Counted from the first letter of the stretch, positions 1 to 6,769 are shown. The stretch: DNA of 18,272 nt from Nitrospira sp. UBA5699 (GCA_002420105.1 DIHJ01000003.1:1-18272), one strand, 5' to 3'. Made by a program: numbers and translations. The notes: generated from the sequence alone by a model not told the origin.

Positions 1-75
1 GGCCGCGCACGGCATCAGGAGATTCATGAAATGCGTCGGGAGAAAGCGGCGGCGGATCGGGGGCGGACCGGAGAC

Positions 76-486
76 TCAACAGGGCTGGCCGTTGAAGGCG
101 CAGGGCTTGTAGCGGGAGATGTCGAACTCCACGTTCTCTTGATAGACGCGTTCGTTGCCGTTGACGCCGTCCTGTTCCGGATCGTTCCACATCGTATGGT
201 TCCACCAATAGAAGAGCGGATGAACCTCCGTCTGGTACACCGGGTTGCCGAAATTGCTCCGCGCATATTCCTGCACGGAACGCCCGGTCACGTAATCGAC
301 CTGTCCGTTCCCTTTGAGGGAGAACAACATGAGGAACAGCCGCGCCTCATGGTCGTACAACTCGTCGATGCGGGTGCTCAGATCCGGCTCAACCGGCAGC
401 ATGTCTCGTGTGTGCCCCGCCGTGCCGGACAGACAGAGGCTCAGGGACAGGAGGAGAAACGTCGCGCACTGCCGGACGGTCACCAT
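76..486 (-). CDS. Secreted protein of unknown function (136 aa)
   Basis: I do not recognise the family. The start at 486 is chosen over an upstream in-frame ATG at 531 because a GAGGAAG ribosome site lies just before it and the protein then begins with a good signal peptide (residues 1-24: short basic n-region, Leu/Ser-rich core, cleavage near TAG/HT). The mature part is small, acidic and aromatic-rich, with a Trp-Trp pair in the HPLFYWWNHTMW segment. It ends with two cysteines, C129 and C136 (the last residue), which could form a disulphide after export. It is transcribed away from mtaB, and a good promoter lies at 522-550. Export is well supported. Function is unknown. Confidence 0.75.
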   Translation of the reverse strand: MVTVRQCATFLLLSLSLCLSGTAGHTRDMLPVEPDLSTRIDELYDHEARLFLMLFSLKGNGQVDYVTGRSVQEYARSNFGNPVYQTEVHPLFYWWNHTMWNDPEQDGVNGNERVYQENVEFDISRYKPCAFNGQPC

Positions 487-521
487 AAAACTTCCTCGGC
501 AGGATGACAAGCGAGCGCCGC

Positions 522-550
522 ATGCTACCACGCCGGCTTGCTCCCTTCAA
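522..550 (-). promoter_or_regulatory. Sigma-70-type promoter for the secreted protein
   Basis: On the minus strand TTGAAG (plus-strand 545-550) and TAGCAT (522-527) are separated by exactly 17 bp. Each matches the consensus at 4 of 6 bases. The predicted transcription start is near 515, leaving a leader of about 29 nt that contains the GAGGAAG ribosome site before the ATG at 486. Confidence 0.55.
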
Positions 551-576
551 CCTCGGACCTTCGAAAGGCGCGTCGC

Positions 577-606
577 TTGCCCGGCGAACGGACACCTCTC
601 TATAAT
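577..606 (+). promoter_or_regulatory. Sigma-70-type promoter of mtaB-miaB, probably leaderless
   Basis: TTGCCC (577-582), an 18-bp spacer, and a perfect TATAAT (601-606). Transcription would start about 6-8 bases later, near 613, only a few bases before the ATG codons at 616 and 619. No purine-rich ribosome site exists between the -10 box and the ATG, so the transcript would be essentially leaderless. Confidence 0.6.
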
Positions 607-615
607 GTGGCCCTT

Positions 616-1950
616 ATGATGAAACGAGTTTCGCTTCATACGCTGGGCTGCCGCCTGAACCAGGCGGAAACAGCTGTACTCGAATCCCGGCTCCGGCGGG
701 ACGGGTACGACGTCGTCGAGTTCGGGCAACCCACGGATCTCCTCGTCGTCAACACCTGTTCGGTCACCGACGAGGCGGAACGGACCTGCCGCTACGTCAT
801 CCGCAAGACCTTGAAGCATTCCCCCGAAGCCTTCGTCGCCGTCACCGGTTGCTATGCCCAGACGGGGGTCCGGGAGCTCCGGACGATTCCGGGGATCGAT
901 TTGATCGTCGGCAATCAGTTCAAGTGGGATCTGCCGTCGTTTCTCCCCGCGCCGCAGGCGTTGAAAAAGCATCCCGCGGCGGAAGTCCTCCATACCAGGA
1001 CGATCGACCGGGAGGACTTTTCGGTCCCGGACGTCGGCGAGCCGGACTCGACCAGAGCCCTGCTGAAGGTCCAGGACGGCTGCGACGTCATGTGCAGCTT
1101 CTGCCTGATTCCGTTCGCCAGGGGCAGGGAACGCAGCCGGCTGCCGGACGACGTGTTCCGGGAAGCGGCGATCCTGGCCGACGGAGGCTATCAAGAGCTC
1201 GTGCTCACCGGGGTCAACGTCGGACGGTACAATCACGGCGGAACGGATCTCGTCGGGCTGATCGATCGCCTGGAGGCCGTCGCCGGCATCCGGCGCATCA
1301 GGATCTCGTCGATCGAACCGACCACGGTCACGGACGCGCTCATCGAGCGCATGGCCTCCTCCTCGAAACTCTGTCCCTATCTTCATATCCCGCTCCAGAG
1401 CGGAGATGACGCGATCCTCCGGGCCATGAACCGTCCTTATCAGGTGAGAGACTTCACGGCGCTCATCGAGCGCGCGCTGGCGGCGATCCCGGGACTGGGC
1501 CTGGGCACCGACCTGATGGTCGGCTTTCCCGGCGAATCGGACGGCGCCTTCCGCCATACGGTGGAGTTGGCCGAGCGGCTGCCCTTCGCCTACTTCCACG
1601 TCTTTACCTACTCCAAACGGCCCGGTACCGCCGCGGCGAAATTCTCCGGAGAAGTGCCGGTGCAGGCAGCCCGGCAACGGGCGAAGGCCTTGGCCGACCT
1701 CTCCCGGCGGAAGCGGCTCGCCTTCGCCGAGAGCTCGATCGGATCGACGGTTCCGGTGCTGTTCGAATCGGGGACAGTGGACGGCTTCCGGCTCGGCACG
1801 ACCGCACATTTCCTGAAAGTCGGCGTCGTTTCCTCCGACGATTTGACCAACCAGCTCCACCCGGTCCGGATCACCGGGGCTTCGGACCGCTGGGCCGTGG
1901 GACACTTCGCGACAGCCGGCCCAACGGAACGGAAGAAGGCGCTTCTATGA
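616..1950 (+). CDS. mtaB: tRNA t6A37 methylthiotransferase MtaB
   Basis: Radical-SAM methylthiotransferase expected to convert t6A to ms2t6A at position 37 of ANN-decoding tRNAs. Counting from the ATG at 616 (444 aa), the N-terminal UPF0004 domain shows its three cluster cysteines C12 (LGCRLNQAE), C48 (NTCSVT) and C79 (GCYAQ). The radical-SAM CX3CX2C is C146-C150-C153 within QDGCDVMCSFCLIPFARGR, a form typical of MtaB rather than MiaB. A short C-terminal region could be a TRAM-like RNA-binding part. The reading frame is open upstream to 538, but the family-conserved sequence begins at MMKRVSLHTLG, so 616 (or 619) is preferred. The ATGA at 1947-1950 overlaps the start of miaB, implying translational coupling. 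Confidence 0.9.
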   Translation: MMKRVSLHTLGCRLNQAETAVLESRLRRDGYDVVEFGQPTDLLVVNTCSVTDEAERTCRYVIRKTLKHSPEAFVAVTGCYAQTGVRELRTIPGIDLIVGNQFKWDLPSFLPAPQALKKHPAAEVLHTRTIDREDFSVPDVGEPDSTRALLKVQDGCDVMCSFCLIPFARGRERSRLPDDVFREAAILADGGYQELVLTGVNVGRYNHGGTDLVGLIDRLEAVAGIRRIRISSIEPTTVTDALIERMASSSKLCPYLHIPLQSGDDAILRAMNRPYQVRDFTALIERALAAIPGLGLGTDLMVGFPGESDGAFRHTVELAERLPFAYFHVFTYSKRPGTAAAKFSGEVPVQAARQRAKALADLSRRKRLAFAESSIGSTVPVLFESGTVDGFRLGTTAHFLKVGVVSSDDLTNQLHPVRITGASDRWAVGHFATAGPTERKKALL

Positions 1951-3287
1951 GCACGCGGCCCAACCCCCGCCAGGTCCACATCGAGACCTTCGGCTGCCAG
2001 ATGAACGAGTACGATTCGGAACTGGTGCGCACGCTCTTGAAGCGGGAAGGCTATGTCTTCACCGAAGATCGCGAATGCGCCGACGTCATTCTGATGAACA
2101 CCTGCGCGATCCGCGAGAATGCCCATGCCAAAGTCTATACGCACCTGTCCGATCTGAAAGCGCTCAAGAAGACCCGCCCGCTGGTCGTCGGCGTGCTCGG
2201 ATGTATGGCGCAGAACCTCAAGGAGGAGCTGACCGTCAAAGAGCCGCTGGTCGACGTCCTGGCCGGGCCGGACGCCTACAGGCGGCTGCCGATGCTCATC
2301 GACGACGCGATCCGCGCCCAGGAGCAGGGACTGGGATCGAAAGGCCTGGCGGTCGATTTATCCGAATACGAGACCTACGACGATGTGACGCCCGAGCGCA
2401 CCGGCGGCGTGAACGCCTGGATCGCGGTGATGCGCGGTTGCGACAACTTCTGCAGTTTCTGCGTCGTCCCCTATACCAGAGGCAGGGAGCGTTCGCGGGA
2501 CCCGCAAGGCATCCTGGACGAAGCCCGCCGGATCGCCGATCAAGGGTTCAAACAGATCACCCTCCTCGGACAGAACGTGAACTCCTACCGGTCGGGGGAC
2601 TGGGACTTTGCACGGTTGATCAGCGCGGTGGCGGACGTCCCGGGAATCGAGCGGGTGCGCTTCACCTCGCCCCATCCCAAGGATTTTCCCCGGTCGTTGC
2701 TGGAGGCCGTGGTCTCCCATCCGAGGATCTGCAAGCACATTCATCTGCCCGTGCAGTCCGGCAACGACCGGATCCTGGGCATGATGAACCGCACCTACAC
2801 GCGCGCCGAATACCTGGCGCTCGTCGATGAGATCCGTCGGATGGATTCCGACATCGTGCTCACAACCGACATCATCGCCGGCTTCTGCTCGGAATCCGAT
2901 GCCGAGTTCGCCGACACCTACCGATTGCTCGAAACGGTTCGATACCACTCCGCGTTCGTCTTCCTCTATTCGGAACGGAAACATACGATCGCCGCCAGGA
3001 AGTTCCCGGACGACGTGCCGGCGGAGGTCAAGTCGCAGCGCGTCACGGCCCTCGTCGAGCTGCAACGCCGCATCTCGACGGAGCGGAATCGTGAATATCT
3101 CGGAAGGACACTTCCCGTACTGGTCGAGGGGGACGCGAAGAAATCCCACTTGCAGGGCATGGGGAAGACGGACGGGAACATTACCGTGATCTGGGATAAG
3201 AGCACCCTGCCGTCTCAACCGGGACAGACCCTGTCGCTGTCGATCTACGACGCCTCAGCCTCGACTCTCTACGCTCGACCTGTCTGA
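1947..3287 (+). CDS. miaB: tRNA i6A37 methylthiotransferase MiaB
   Basis: Radical-SAM enzyme that adds the 2-methylthio group to N6-isopentenyladenosine-37, giving ms2i6A in tRNAs reading UNN codons. At 446 aa it is of normal family length. Visible are the UPF0004 cysteines C17 (FGCQMNE), C53 (NTCAIRENA) and C86 (GCMAQ), the radical-SAM triad C165-C169-C172 (CDNFCSFC), the LLGQNVNSY and HLPVQSGND segments, and a C-terminal TRAM domain (about residues 375-445). A usual GFPGET motif reads GFCSES here, adding one extra cysteine. The start overlaps the mtaB stop by four bases, so the two A37 methylthiotransferases form one operon. No MiaA gene, which makes the substrate, is present in the window. 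Confidence 0.95.
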   Translation: MSTRPNPRQVHIETFGCQMNEYDSELVRTLLKREGYVFTEDRECADVILMNTCAIRENAHAKVYTHLSDLKALKKTRPLVVGVLGCMAQNLKEELTVKEPLVDVLAGPDAYRRLPMLIDDAIRAQEQGLGSKGLAVDLSEYETYDDVTPERTGGVNAWIAVMRGCDNFCSFCVVPYTRGRERSRDPQGILDEARRIADQGFKQITLLGQNVNSYRSGDWDFARLISAVADVPGIERVRFTSPHPKDFPRSLLEAVVSHPRICKHIHLPVQSGNDRILGMMNRTYTRAEYLALVDEIRRMDSDIVLTTDIIAGFCSESDAEFADTYRLLETVRYHSAFVFLYSERKHTIAARKFPDDVPAEVKSQRVTALVELQRRISTERNREYLGRTLPVLVEGDAKKSHLQGMGKTDGNITVIWDKSTLPSQPGQTLSLSIYDASASTLYARPV

Positions 3288-3492
3288 CGGACGGAAAGAT
3301 CCCCGAGGTCGGACCGGCGTTCGACCACGATTCTCCGGCAGACGAAAACGAACAATCCCGCACGAGATTCTCCCTTCCCATACTCATTTTCCTTCTGTGG
3401 CAATCTGTCTCGCTCTCGAATGGTCCCGTCCATATTTAAGATGTCGGCCTGTTCAGCTCCGCCTTGATCTCTCATACATGGACCAGCTTGAA

Positions 3493-3534
3493 AATGATAC
3501 GTTTATCATTGCATATCAATGAGTTGTGACTCAT
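3493..3534. repeat. Three interlocked inverted repeats, likely operator or enhancer site
   Basis: Three perfect dyads: AATGATA-CGTT-TATCATT (3493-3510), TCATTG-CATAT-CAATGA (3506-3522) and ATGAGT-TGTG-ACTCAT (3519-3534). Their centres are at 3501.5, 3514 and 3526.5, so they are evenly spaced by 12.5 bp and neighbouring arms overlap. There is no poly-T tail, so it is not a usual terminator. It lies about 155 bp upstream of the transcription start predicted from the -24/-12 candidate, a normal position for an activator site of a sigma-54 promoter. Binding by a protein is inferred; the symmetry is seen directly. Confidence 0.6.
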
Positions 3535-3643
3535 ATCCCATGGAGGATTTTGAATTTTCATTTTCCAATTGAAGTCTGGCGGTGATCGGATCGGATCGAT
3601 CGACAGCCGGCCCTCAAACGGCAAACAGCAGTAGAACCCCTAA

Positions 3644-3659
3644 GGGCATAGTCCTTGCT
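3644..3659 (+). promoter_or_regulatory. Candidate sigma-54 (-24/-12) promoter
   Basis: GGGCATA, four bases, then TTGCT. This fits TGGCACG-N4-TTGC(A/T), with the essential GG and GC dinucleotides ten bases apart and a perfect -12 element; three positions of the -24 element differ. Transcription would start near 3670, giving a leader of about 44 nt to the ATG at 3714. No comparable -35/-10 pair stands out here. The match is by eye and needs scoring against a matrix. Confidence 0.45.
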
Positions 3660-3713
3660 TCCCAAAATGAACGGCTTTGAACTTATCAACCCTTCCTAAG
3701 ACGGAGTCATGAC

Positions 3714-3851
3714 ATGAACTCAGCGCCGGAGCGGACGCGTACCCTGAAGGAGAAATCGGAATCCTCGGTCAGCCTCGAAACCATCATCGCGATGGGCCTG
3801 TTCGGCTGGCTGGCTCTCAGCATGACGCTCATAGGCCTGGGAATCTGGTAG
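3714..3851 (+). CDS. 45-residue single-span membrane protein
   Basis: Small gene of unknown family. GGAG (3703-3706) sits 7 bases before the ATG, and the codons run in the GC-rich style of the neighbouring genes to a TAG at 3849-3851. The first 20 residues are polar and charged (MNSAPERTRTLKEK...). The remainder (about residues 21-45, SLETIIAMGLFGWLALSMTL then a short tail ending GIW) is one hydrophobic helix, so the N-terminus is probably cytoplasmic. It lies 72 bp before the lipoprotein gene, and both may be driven by the promoter candidate at 3644. It could be a small regulatory or accessory subunit of a membrane complex, but nothing identifies a partner. Confidence 0.6.
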   Translation: MNSAPERTRTLKEKSESSVSLETIIAMGLFGWLALSMTLIGLGIW

Positions 3852-3923
3852 CCGACCCCACGCAACATGACACGGACTCATACGCCATCCCCATCGACCC
3901 GTTTCGACAGAAGGAGAACCCCT

Positions 3924-4829
3924 ATGACTATCCCTTCGCCTCTGGCCGCATCCCTGAAGTCCGCGCTCTACGCCTGCGCCGGACTTGCCCTTGTCGTCTC
4001 CGGGTGCTCCGGCACGTCGCACATCGCACAAAACTCGAAGGGCAGCGTATATCTTGAAGAGGTCACGGACTGGTCGTTCGAAGCCAGCCATCCGGCCGTC
4101 ATCGACCAGACCACGATGCTGAAAATCGTCAAGGGACTGTATCGCGAAGAGAGCCAGAACGGAACGTCGAGAATGTCCGCCGGTGGCAGCAAGCCGATGA
4201 GAGTATTCAGCGATGAGGATGCGGAGTTTCTTGCTCCCCTGCTCGCACAAGGTTTATCGAAAGCGCAACCCGAGCAGCTTGTCGGGTTCCGCGTGTCCTC
4301 ATCGGCAGGGTCAGGCTCTGAGCCCACCGCGGGCAGCATCTATGTCCAGAAGGGTTCGGTCTATTTCACCGTCGCGAAGGGGGCCGGCAGCACGACGTTC
4401 TCGCCGGAATCCGCCGCGCGCACCGAGCACGCACCTCCCTTTGCAGCAGGCGGGATGGCGGGAACCATCTCGCAGGTGATCGACTACCACGCTCTCGCCA
4501 AGTCGCCGATGCCGGCGGCGCTGCCGATTGCAAAGTCCGCTCCGAAAGCGCCCGCCTCTTCCGGCGCGACGGGCCCGACGGCTGCGAAGACGCAGCCGGT
4601 TCCGTTCGATCCGGGCATGAACGGCGCCGAGTCCCAGCCTCAGATCGAGGGGATCCAGCAGGCCAAAGACGTGATCGCCAAGAAGGAAACCGAGATCAAC
4701 ATGCTGCGGAAGGAATCCGACTGGATGAAACGGGAACTGCGGGAGCGCGACGAGGAACTCAAAGCGCTCAAGGCGTCCGCCAAGCAGACGCCGAAGAAGA
4801 AACGGGCGGAAGCGCATCCGACGCGCTGA
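3924..4829 (+). CDS. Lipoprotein with C-terminal coiled coil
   Basis: Unknown family, 301 aa from the ATG at 3924. That start is chosen over one at 3867 because AAGGAG lies 7 bases upstream and the signal peptide then begins directly. The lipobox is VSGC with lipidated C28. Residues 29 to about 185 form a globular part with a serine/glycine-rich stretch. A Pro/Ala-rich linker follows (about 195-235). Residues about 240-285 form a charged heptad-like coiled coil (IQQAKDVIAKKETEINMLRK region), and the tail is Lys/Arg-rich. This looks like an envelope-anchored protein reaching into the periplasm, possibly to contact another protein or peptidoglycan. It ends five bases from the convergent exonuclease gene, where GACGCGCT occurs twice in tandem. 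Confidence 0.8.
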   Translation: MTIPSPLAASLKSALYACAGLALVVSGCSGTSHIAQNSKGSVYLEEVTDWSFEASHPAVIDQTTMLKIVKGLYREESQNGTSRMSAGGSKPMRVFSDEDAEFLAPLLAQGLSKAQPEQLVGFRVSSSAGSGSEPTAGSIYVQKGSVYFTVAKGAGSTTFSPESAARTEHAPPFAAGGMAGTISQVIDYHALAKSPMPAALPIAKSAPKAPASSGATGPTAAKTQPVPFDPGMNGAESQPQIEGIQQAKDVIAKKETEINMLRKESDWMKRELRERDEELKALKASAKQTPKKKRAEAHPTR

Positions 4830-4834
4830 CGCGC

Positions 4835-5551
4835 TCAACCGACATCGAGCAATTCCGGCTGCAGCAGGACCACTTCGCTGGACAGGGGCTGCCGAAAATT
4901 CATCCGGCTGTAACAGGCATACGTCACATAGGTATCCTGTAAACAGTACCGGGCCAGTTCAAGCCCTTGTCCCTTCTCCCACATCGCCGCGACCTGCTCC
5001 CCGCTTCCTGATTTCGTCTCCACATCGAGGGCCCGGGCAAGCACGTCCAGCTTCACCCATCCGCGTGTATCCCAGTTGCTCCAGATTGCCATCGTGTCGT
5101 AGACCGGCTCGGTCCGGAATTTCGCCAGATTGATCTCCATGGTCGGCTTGACCTGCCGGATGATGGACCGTTTCTTGAGGAACGGCAGGTCGAATCCCAG
5201 CCCGTTGTGGGTGATGAAGAGCGATGGGCGACTCTGGGCGAGACGGCTCCAGAACTGGCGAAGCAACTCCCGTTCGTTGCCGCCGTACCAGGCCACCGCT
5301 CCGCGCGGCTCCATCTGGTCGGAAAACTCCAGCAGGCCGATGCAGACGATCGAGCTGAACGTGGCATCGAAGGCGGATTTGGCGTACAGTTCGTCCTCGG
5401 CGCGACGCTGCTCCTCCGCCGCGCCGGCCGTGAAGAGATCGAACCCTTCGGAGACCGGCTCGGCTCCGGCGGTCGTCTGCGGCTTGCCGGCAAGCCTCGC
5501 CCAATCCTCCCTGGGTGCCTGAATCGTTTCGATATCCAGAACGACCTTCAC
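4835..5551 (-). CDS. DEDDy 3'-5' exonuclease, PolB-exonuclease-like
   Basis: Predicted single-strand 3'-5' exonuclease of the stand-alone family related to the proofreading domain of DNA polymerase B (the DNA_pol_B_exo2 group). The four metal-binding acids are visible: D6 and E8 in LDIETI, D121 in HNGLGFDLPFL, and D206 in the ExoIII motif YCLQD with Y202, which makes it a DEDDy enzyme. At 238 aa it has no polymerase domain. The start overlaps the Nudix gene by ATGA (5548-5551), so it is the last gene of the mutY-Nudix-exonuclease operon. Its place there suggests a role in repair or clean-up after base excision. The substrate is not shown by sequence. Confidence 0.85.
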   Translation of the reverse strand: MKVVLDIETIQAPREDWARLAGKPQTTAGAEPVSEGFDLFTAGAAEEQRRAEDELYAKSAFDATFSSIVCIGLLEFSDQMEPRGAVAWYGGNERELLRQFWSRLAQSRPSLFITHNGLGFDLPFLKKRSIIRQVKPTMEINLAKFRTEPVYDTMAIWSNWDTRGWVKLDVLARALDVETKSGSGEQVAAMWEKGQGLELARYCLQDTYVTYACYSRMNFRQPLSSEVVLLQPELLDVG

Positions 5552-5946
5552 GGCGCGACTCCTTCAAGCTGCAGCGCCTCGATGATCGGCCGGTCCGCCG
5601 GAGGGAACCGATAGCCCGCCATCTCGCGGGGATAGACCCAGCGGATCTCCGCGCATTCGATCGGCGCCGCAAGCCCCGCTTCGATCCTGCAGCGGAAAAA
5701 ATGCAGTTCGACCGTCTTTTCGGCATAGGCATGCCGGATGATCCGGAACGGAATCGGCAGGTCGATCCGGATACTCAGCTCTTCGAAGAGTTCCCGCCTG
5801 AGGCATTCTTCGAGCGTTTCCCCGGGCTCCCGCTTCCCTCCGGGAAACTCCCAGAATCCCGCCAGATGCACCCCCTCCTTGCGCTTCGCGATCAGGTAGC
5901 GGCCTTCATGGAGTATCAGCCCGGCGGCAACTTCCACGACCTTCAT
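5548..5946 (-). CDS. MutT-like Nudix hydrolase
   Basis: 132-aa Nudix protein, probably hydrolysing an oxidised or non-canonical nucleoside triphosphate such as 8-oxo-dGTP to the monophosphate. The Nudix box spans residues 37-59 (G37, E43, R51-E52, E55-E56). The usual glycine near its end is serine (S58). FWEFPGGK just before the box is the MutT/NudG signature. It overlaps mutY by ATGA (5943-5946) and the exonuclease by ATGA (5548-5551), so the three are translationally coupled. MutT plus MutY form the classical GO defence against 8-oxoguanine. An alternative is that it supplies the 8-oxoG-recognition domain missing from this MutY. Confidence 0.85.
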   Translation of the reverse strand: MKVVEVAAGLILHEGRYLIAKRKEGVHLAGFWEFPGGKREPGETLEECLRRELFEELSIRIDLPIPFRIIRHAYAEKTVELHFFRCRIEAGLAAPIECAEIRWVYPREMAGYRFPPADRPIIEALQLEGVAP

Positions 5947-6677
5947 GCCCGTGCCCGCACTTTCGGTTTGAACGGATAGCTCTTGCAGAACGACGTCATC
6001 GGACAGGTTTCACAGGAGGGATTGCGCGCCGTACAACAAGTCGCCCCGAAATCCATGATGGCCTGATTGAAATCATAGCCCCGTCCCCGCGGGATCAAGG
6101 CTTCGGACAGTTCCCACAGACCCGCTTTCTGGACCTTCGGGTCGCCCTTCGCGACGAACACCCGGTGCAGCACGCGGATCACGTTCGTGTCCAGGATCGG
6201 CGCATCTTCATTGAACGCAAACGAGCGAATCGCACCGGCCGTGTATCGACCGATGCCTTTGAACGAAAGCAATTCCTCCGCGTCGCTGGGAAGTTTCCCC
6301 CCGTAGCGGGCCACGGTTTCGCAGGCGATGCTGTGAAGCCGTTCGGGCCGGATGTTGTAGCCCAGCGGATACCAGGTCTTCTTCACGTCTTTCACCGGCG
6401 CGCCGGCCAGATCTTCGAAGCTGGGATACCGTTCGAGAAACTCGTGATATTTCGGCACGACCCGCTCCACCTGCGTCTGCTGCAGCATCACCTCCGAAAC
6501 CAGGATGTGATAGGGATCCGACGTCCTGCGCCACGGCAGGTCCCGGCCGTTTTTCCCGTACCAGGCGAGGAGACGCTGCTGGAACCGCCGTTTGACCGAA
6601 GCCTCCGGCTTGAACGCCCGCCCTCGCGGCTTTGCCCGCCGCTGCGAGGATTTTTTGGAAATCGGTCCGCGTGCCAT
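5943..6677 (-). CDS. mutY: A/G-specific adenine glycosylase MutY, short form
   Basis: HhH-GPD base-excision glycosylase that removes adenine mispaired with 8-oxoG or G. Visible: LPW (47-49), catalytic E62 in SEVMLQQTQV, the helix-hairpin-helix with GIGRYTAGAI (141-150), catalytic D163 in ILDTNV, and a 4Fe-4S loop C215-X6-C222-X2-C225-X5-C231. MLQQTQV favours MutY over endonuclease III. The protein ends 13 residues after the last cysteine, at 244 aa. E. coli MutY is about 350 aa, and the C-terminal Nudix-like domain that reads 8-oxoG is absent here. The N-terminus has a basic 25-residue extension. AGGGAA precedes the ATG, and a strong promoter lies at 6699-6727. It is the first gene of a three-gene repair operon. 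Confidence 0.88.
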   Translation of the reverse strand: MARGPISKKSSQRRAKPRGRAFKPEASVKRRFQQRLLAWYGKNGRDLPWRRTSDPYHILVSEVMLQQTQVERVVPKYHEFLERYPSFEDLAGAPVKDVKKTWYPLGYNIRPERLHSIACETVARYGGKLPSDAEELLSFKGIGRYTAGAIRSFAFNEDAPILDTNVIRVLHRVFVAKGDPKVQKAGLWELSEALIPRGRGYDFNQAIMDFGATCCTARNPSCETCPMTSFCKSYPFKPKVRARA

Positions 6678-6698
6678 GCATTCCCTGTGCTGGGCGGC

Positions 6699-6727
6699 AT
6701 TGTATGGAGCTATCTGCGCAAAATCAA
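6699..6727 (-). promoter_or_regulatory. Sigma-70-type promoter of the mutY operon
   Basis: Read on the minus strand: TTGATT (plus-strand 6722-6727), a 17-bp spacer, and TACAAT (6699-6704). The -35 box matches consensus at 4 of 6 bases and the -10 box at 5 of 6. Transcription would begin near 6692, leaving a leader of about 15 nt that carries the AGGGAA ribosome site. Confidence 0.65.
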
Positions 6728-6740
6728 ACGACGAGGCGGC

Positions 6741-6769
6741 CGCAACCGGTCTTGCACCGTCCGGTTGCG
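6741..6769. repeat. Perfect 9-bp inverted repeat between divergent genes
   Basis: CGCAACCGG (6741-6749) and CCGGTTGCG (6761-6769) are exact reverse complements around an 11-bp centre. The site sits in the 156-bp gap between mutY and the divergent gene at 6834, just upstream of the mutY -35 box. An operator for a dimeric regulator is the simplest reading. There is no T tract to suggest a terminator. Confidence 0.5.

Larger units (their letters stand above)
3288..3713. other. 426-bp gene-free regulatory stretch, partly AT-rich
   Basis: No convincing gene on either strand. After miaB there is only a weak dyad (GGTCG and CGACC arms around 3307-3326) and no clear terminator. From about 3480 to 3580 the base composition turns AT-rich against a GC-rich surround. 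This part holds three interlocked inverted repeats (3493-3534), A/T tracts at about 3546-3573 that could bend DNA, and three tandem GATCG units (3584-3598). A -24/-12-type promoter candidate follows at 3644-3659. The arrangement resembles an enhancer-controlled promoter for the genes at 3714 and 3924. Confidence 0.6.

Noticed and set aside
1..27. Possible start of a minus-strand gene reading MNLLMPCAA at the window edge
   Set aside because: Only nine codons are visible and there is no ribosome site before the ATG; more upstream sequence of that gene's body is needed to judge.
547..1905. Long open frame (452 codons) on the minus strand opposite mtaB
   Set aside because: Low-complexity, Arg/Gly/Asp-rich product without motifs; it lies antisense to a clearly identified gene and results from GC-rich codon bias.
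3493..3510. Fur box
   Set aside because: AATGATA-CGTT-TATCATT recalls the ATGAT/ATCAT halves, but the 4-bp centre and the two further dyads do not fit the 7-1-7 Fur pattern, and the downstream genes show no iron link.
3584..3598. Three tandem GATCG units as an iteron or regulatory repeat
   Set aside because: Too short and too few; GATCG is frequent in this genome's composition.
3540..3699. Tiny frames MEDFEFSFSN (3540) and MNGFELINPS (3667)
   Set aside because: Ten codons each. The first has no ribosome site, and the second would start at or before the predicted transcription start. Chance explains them.
5943..6677. Endonuclease III (nth) or thymine-mismatch glycosylase instead of MutY
   Set aside because: The MLQQTQV helix and Tyr at the position of the endonuclease III catalytic lysine (GIGRYTAG) favour MutY; biochemical confirmation would still be useful.
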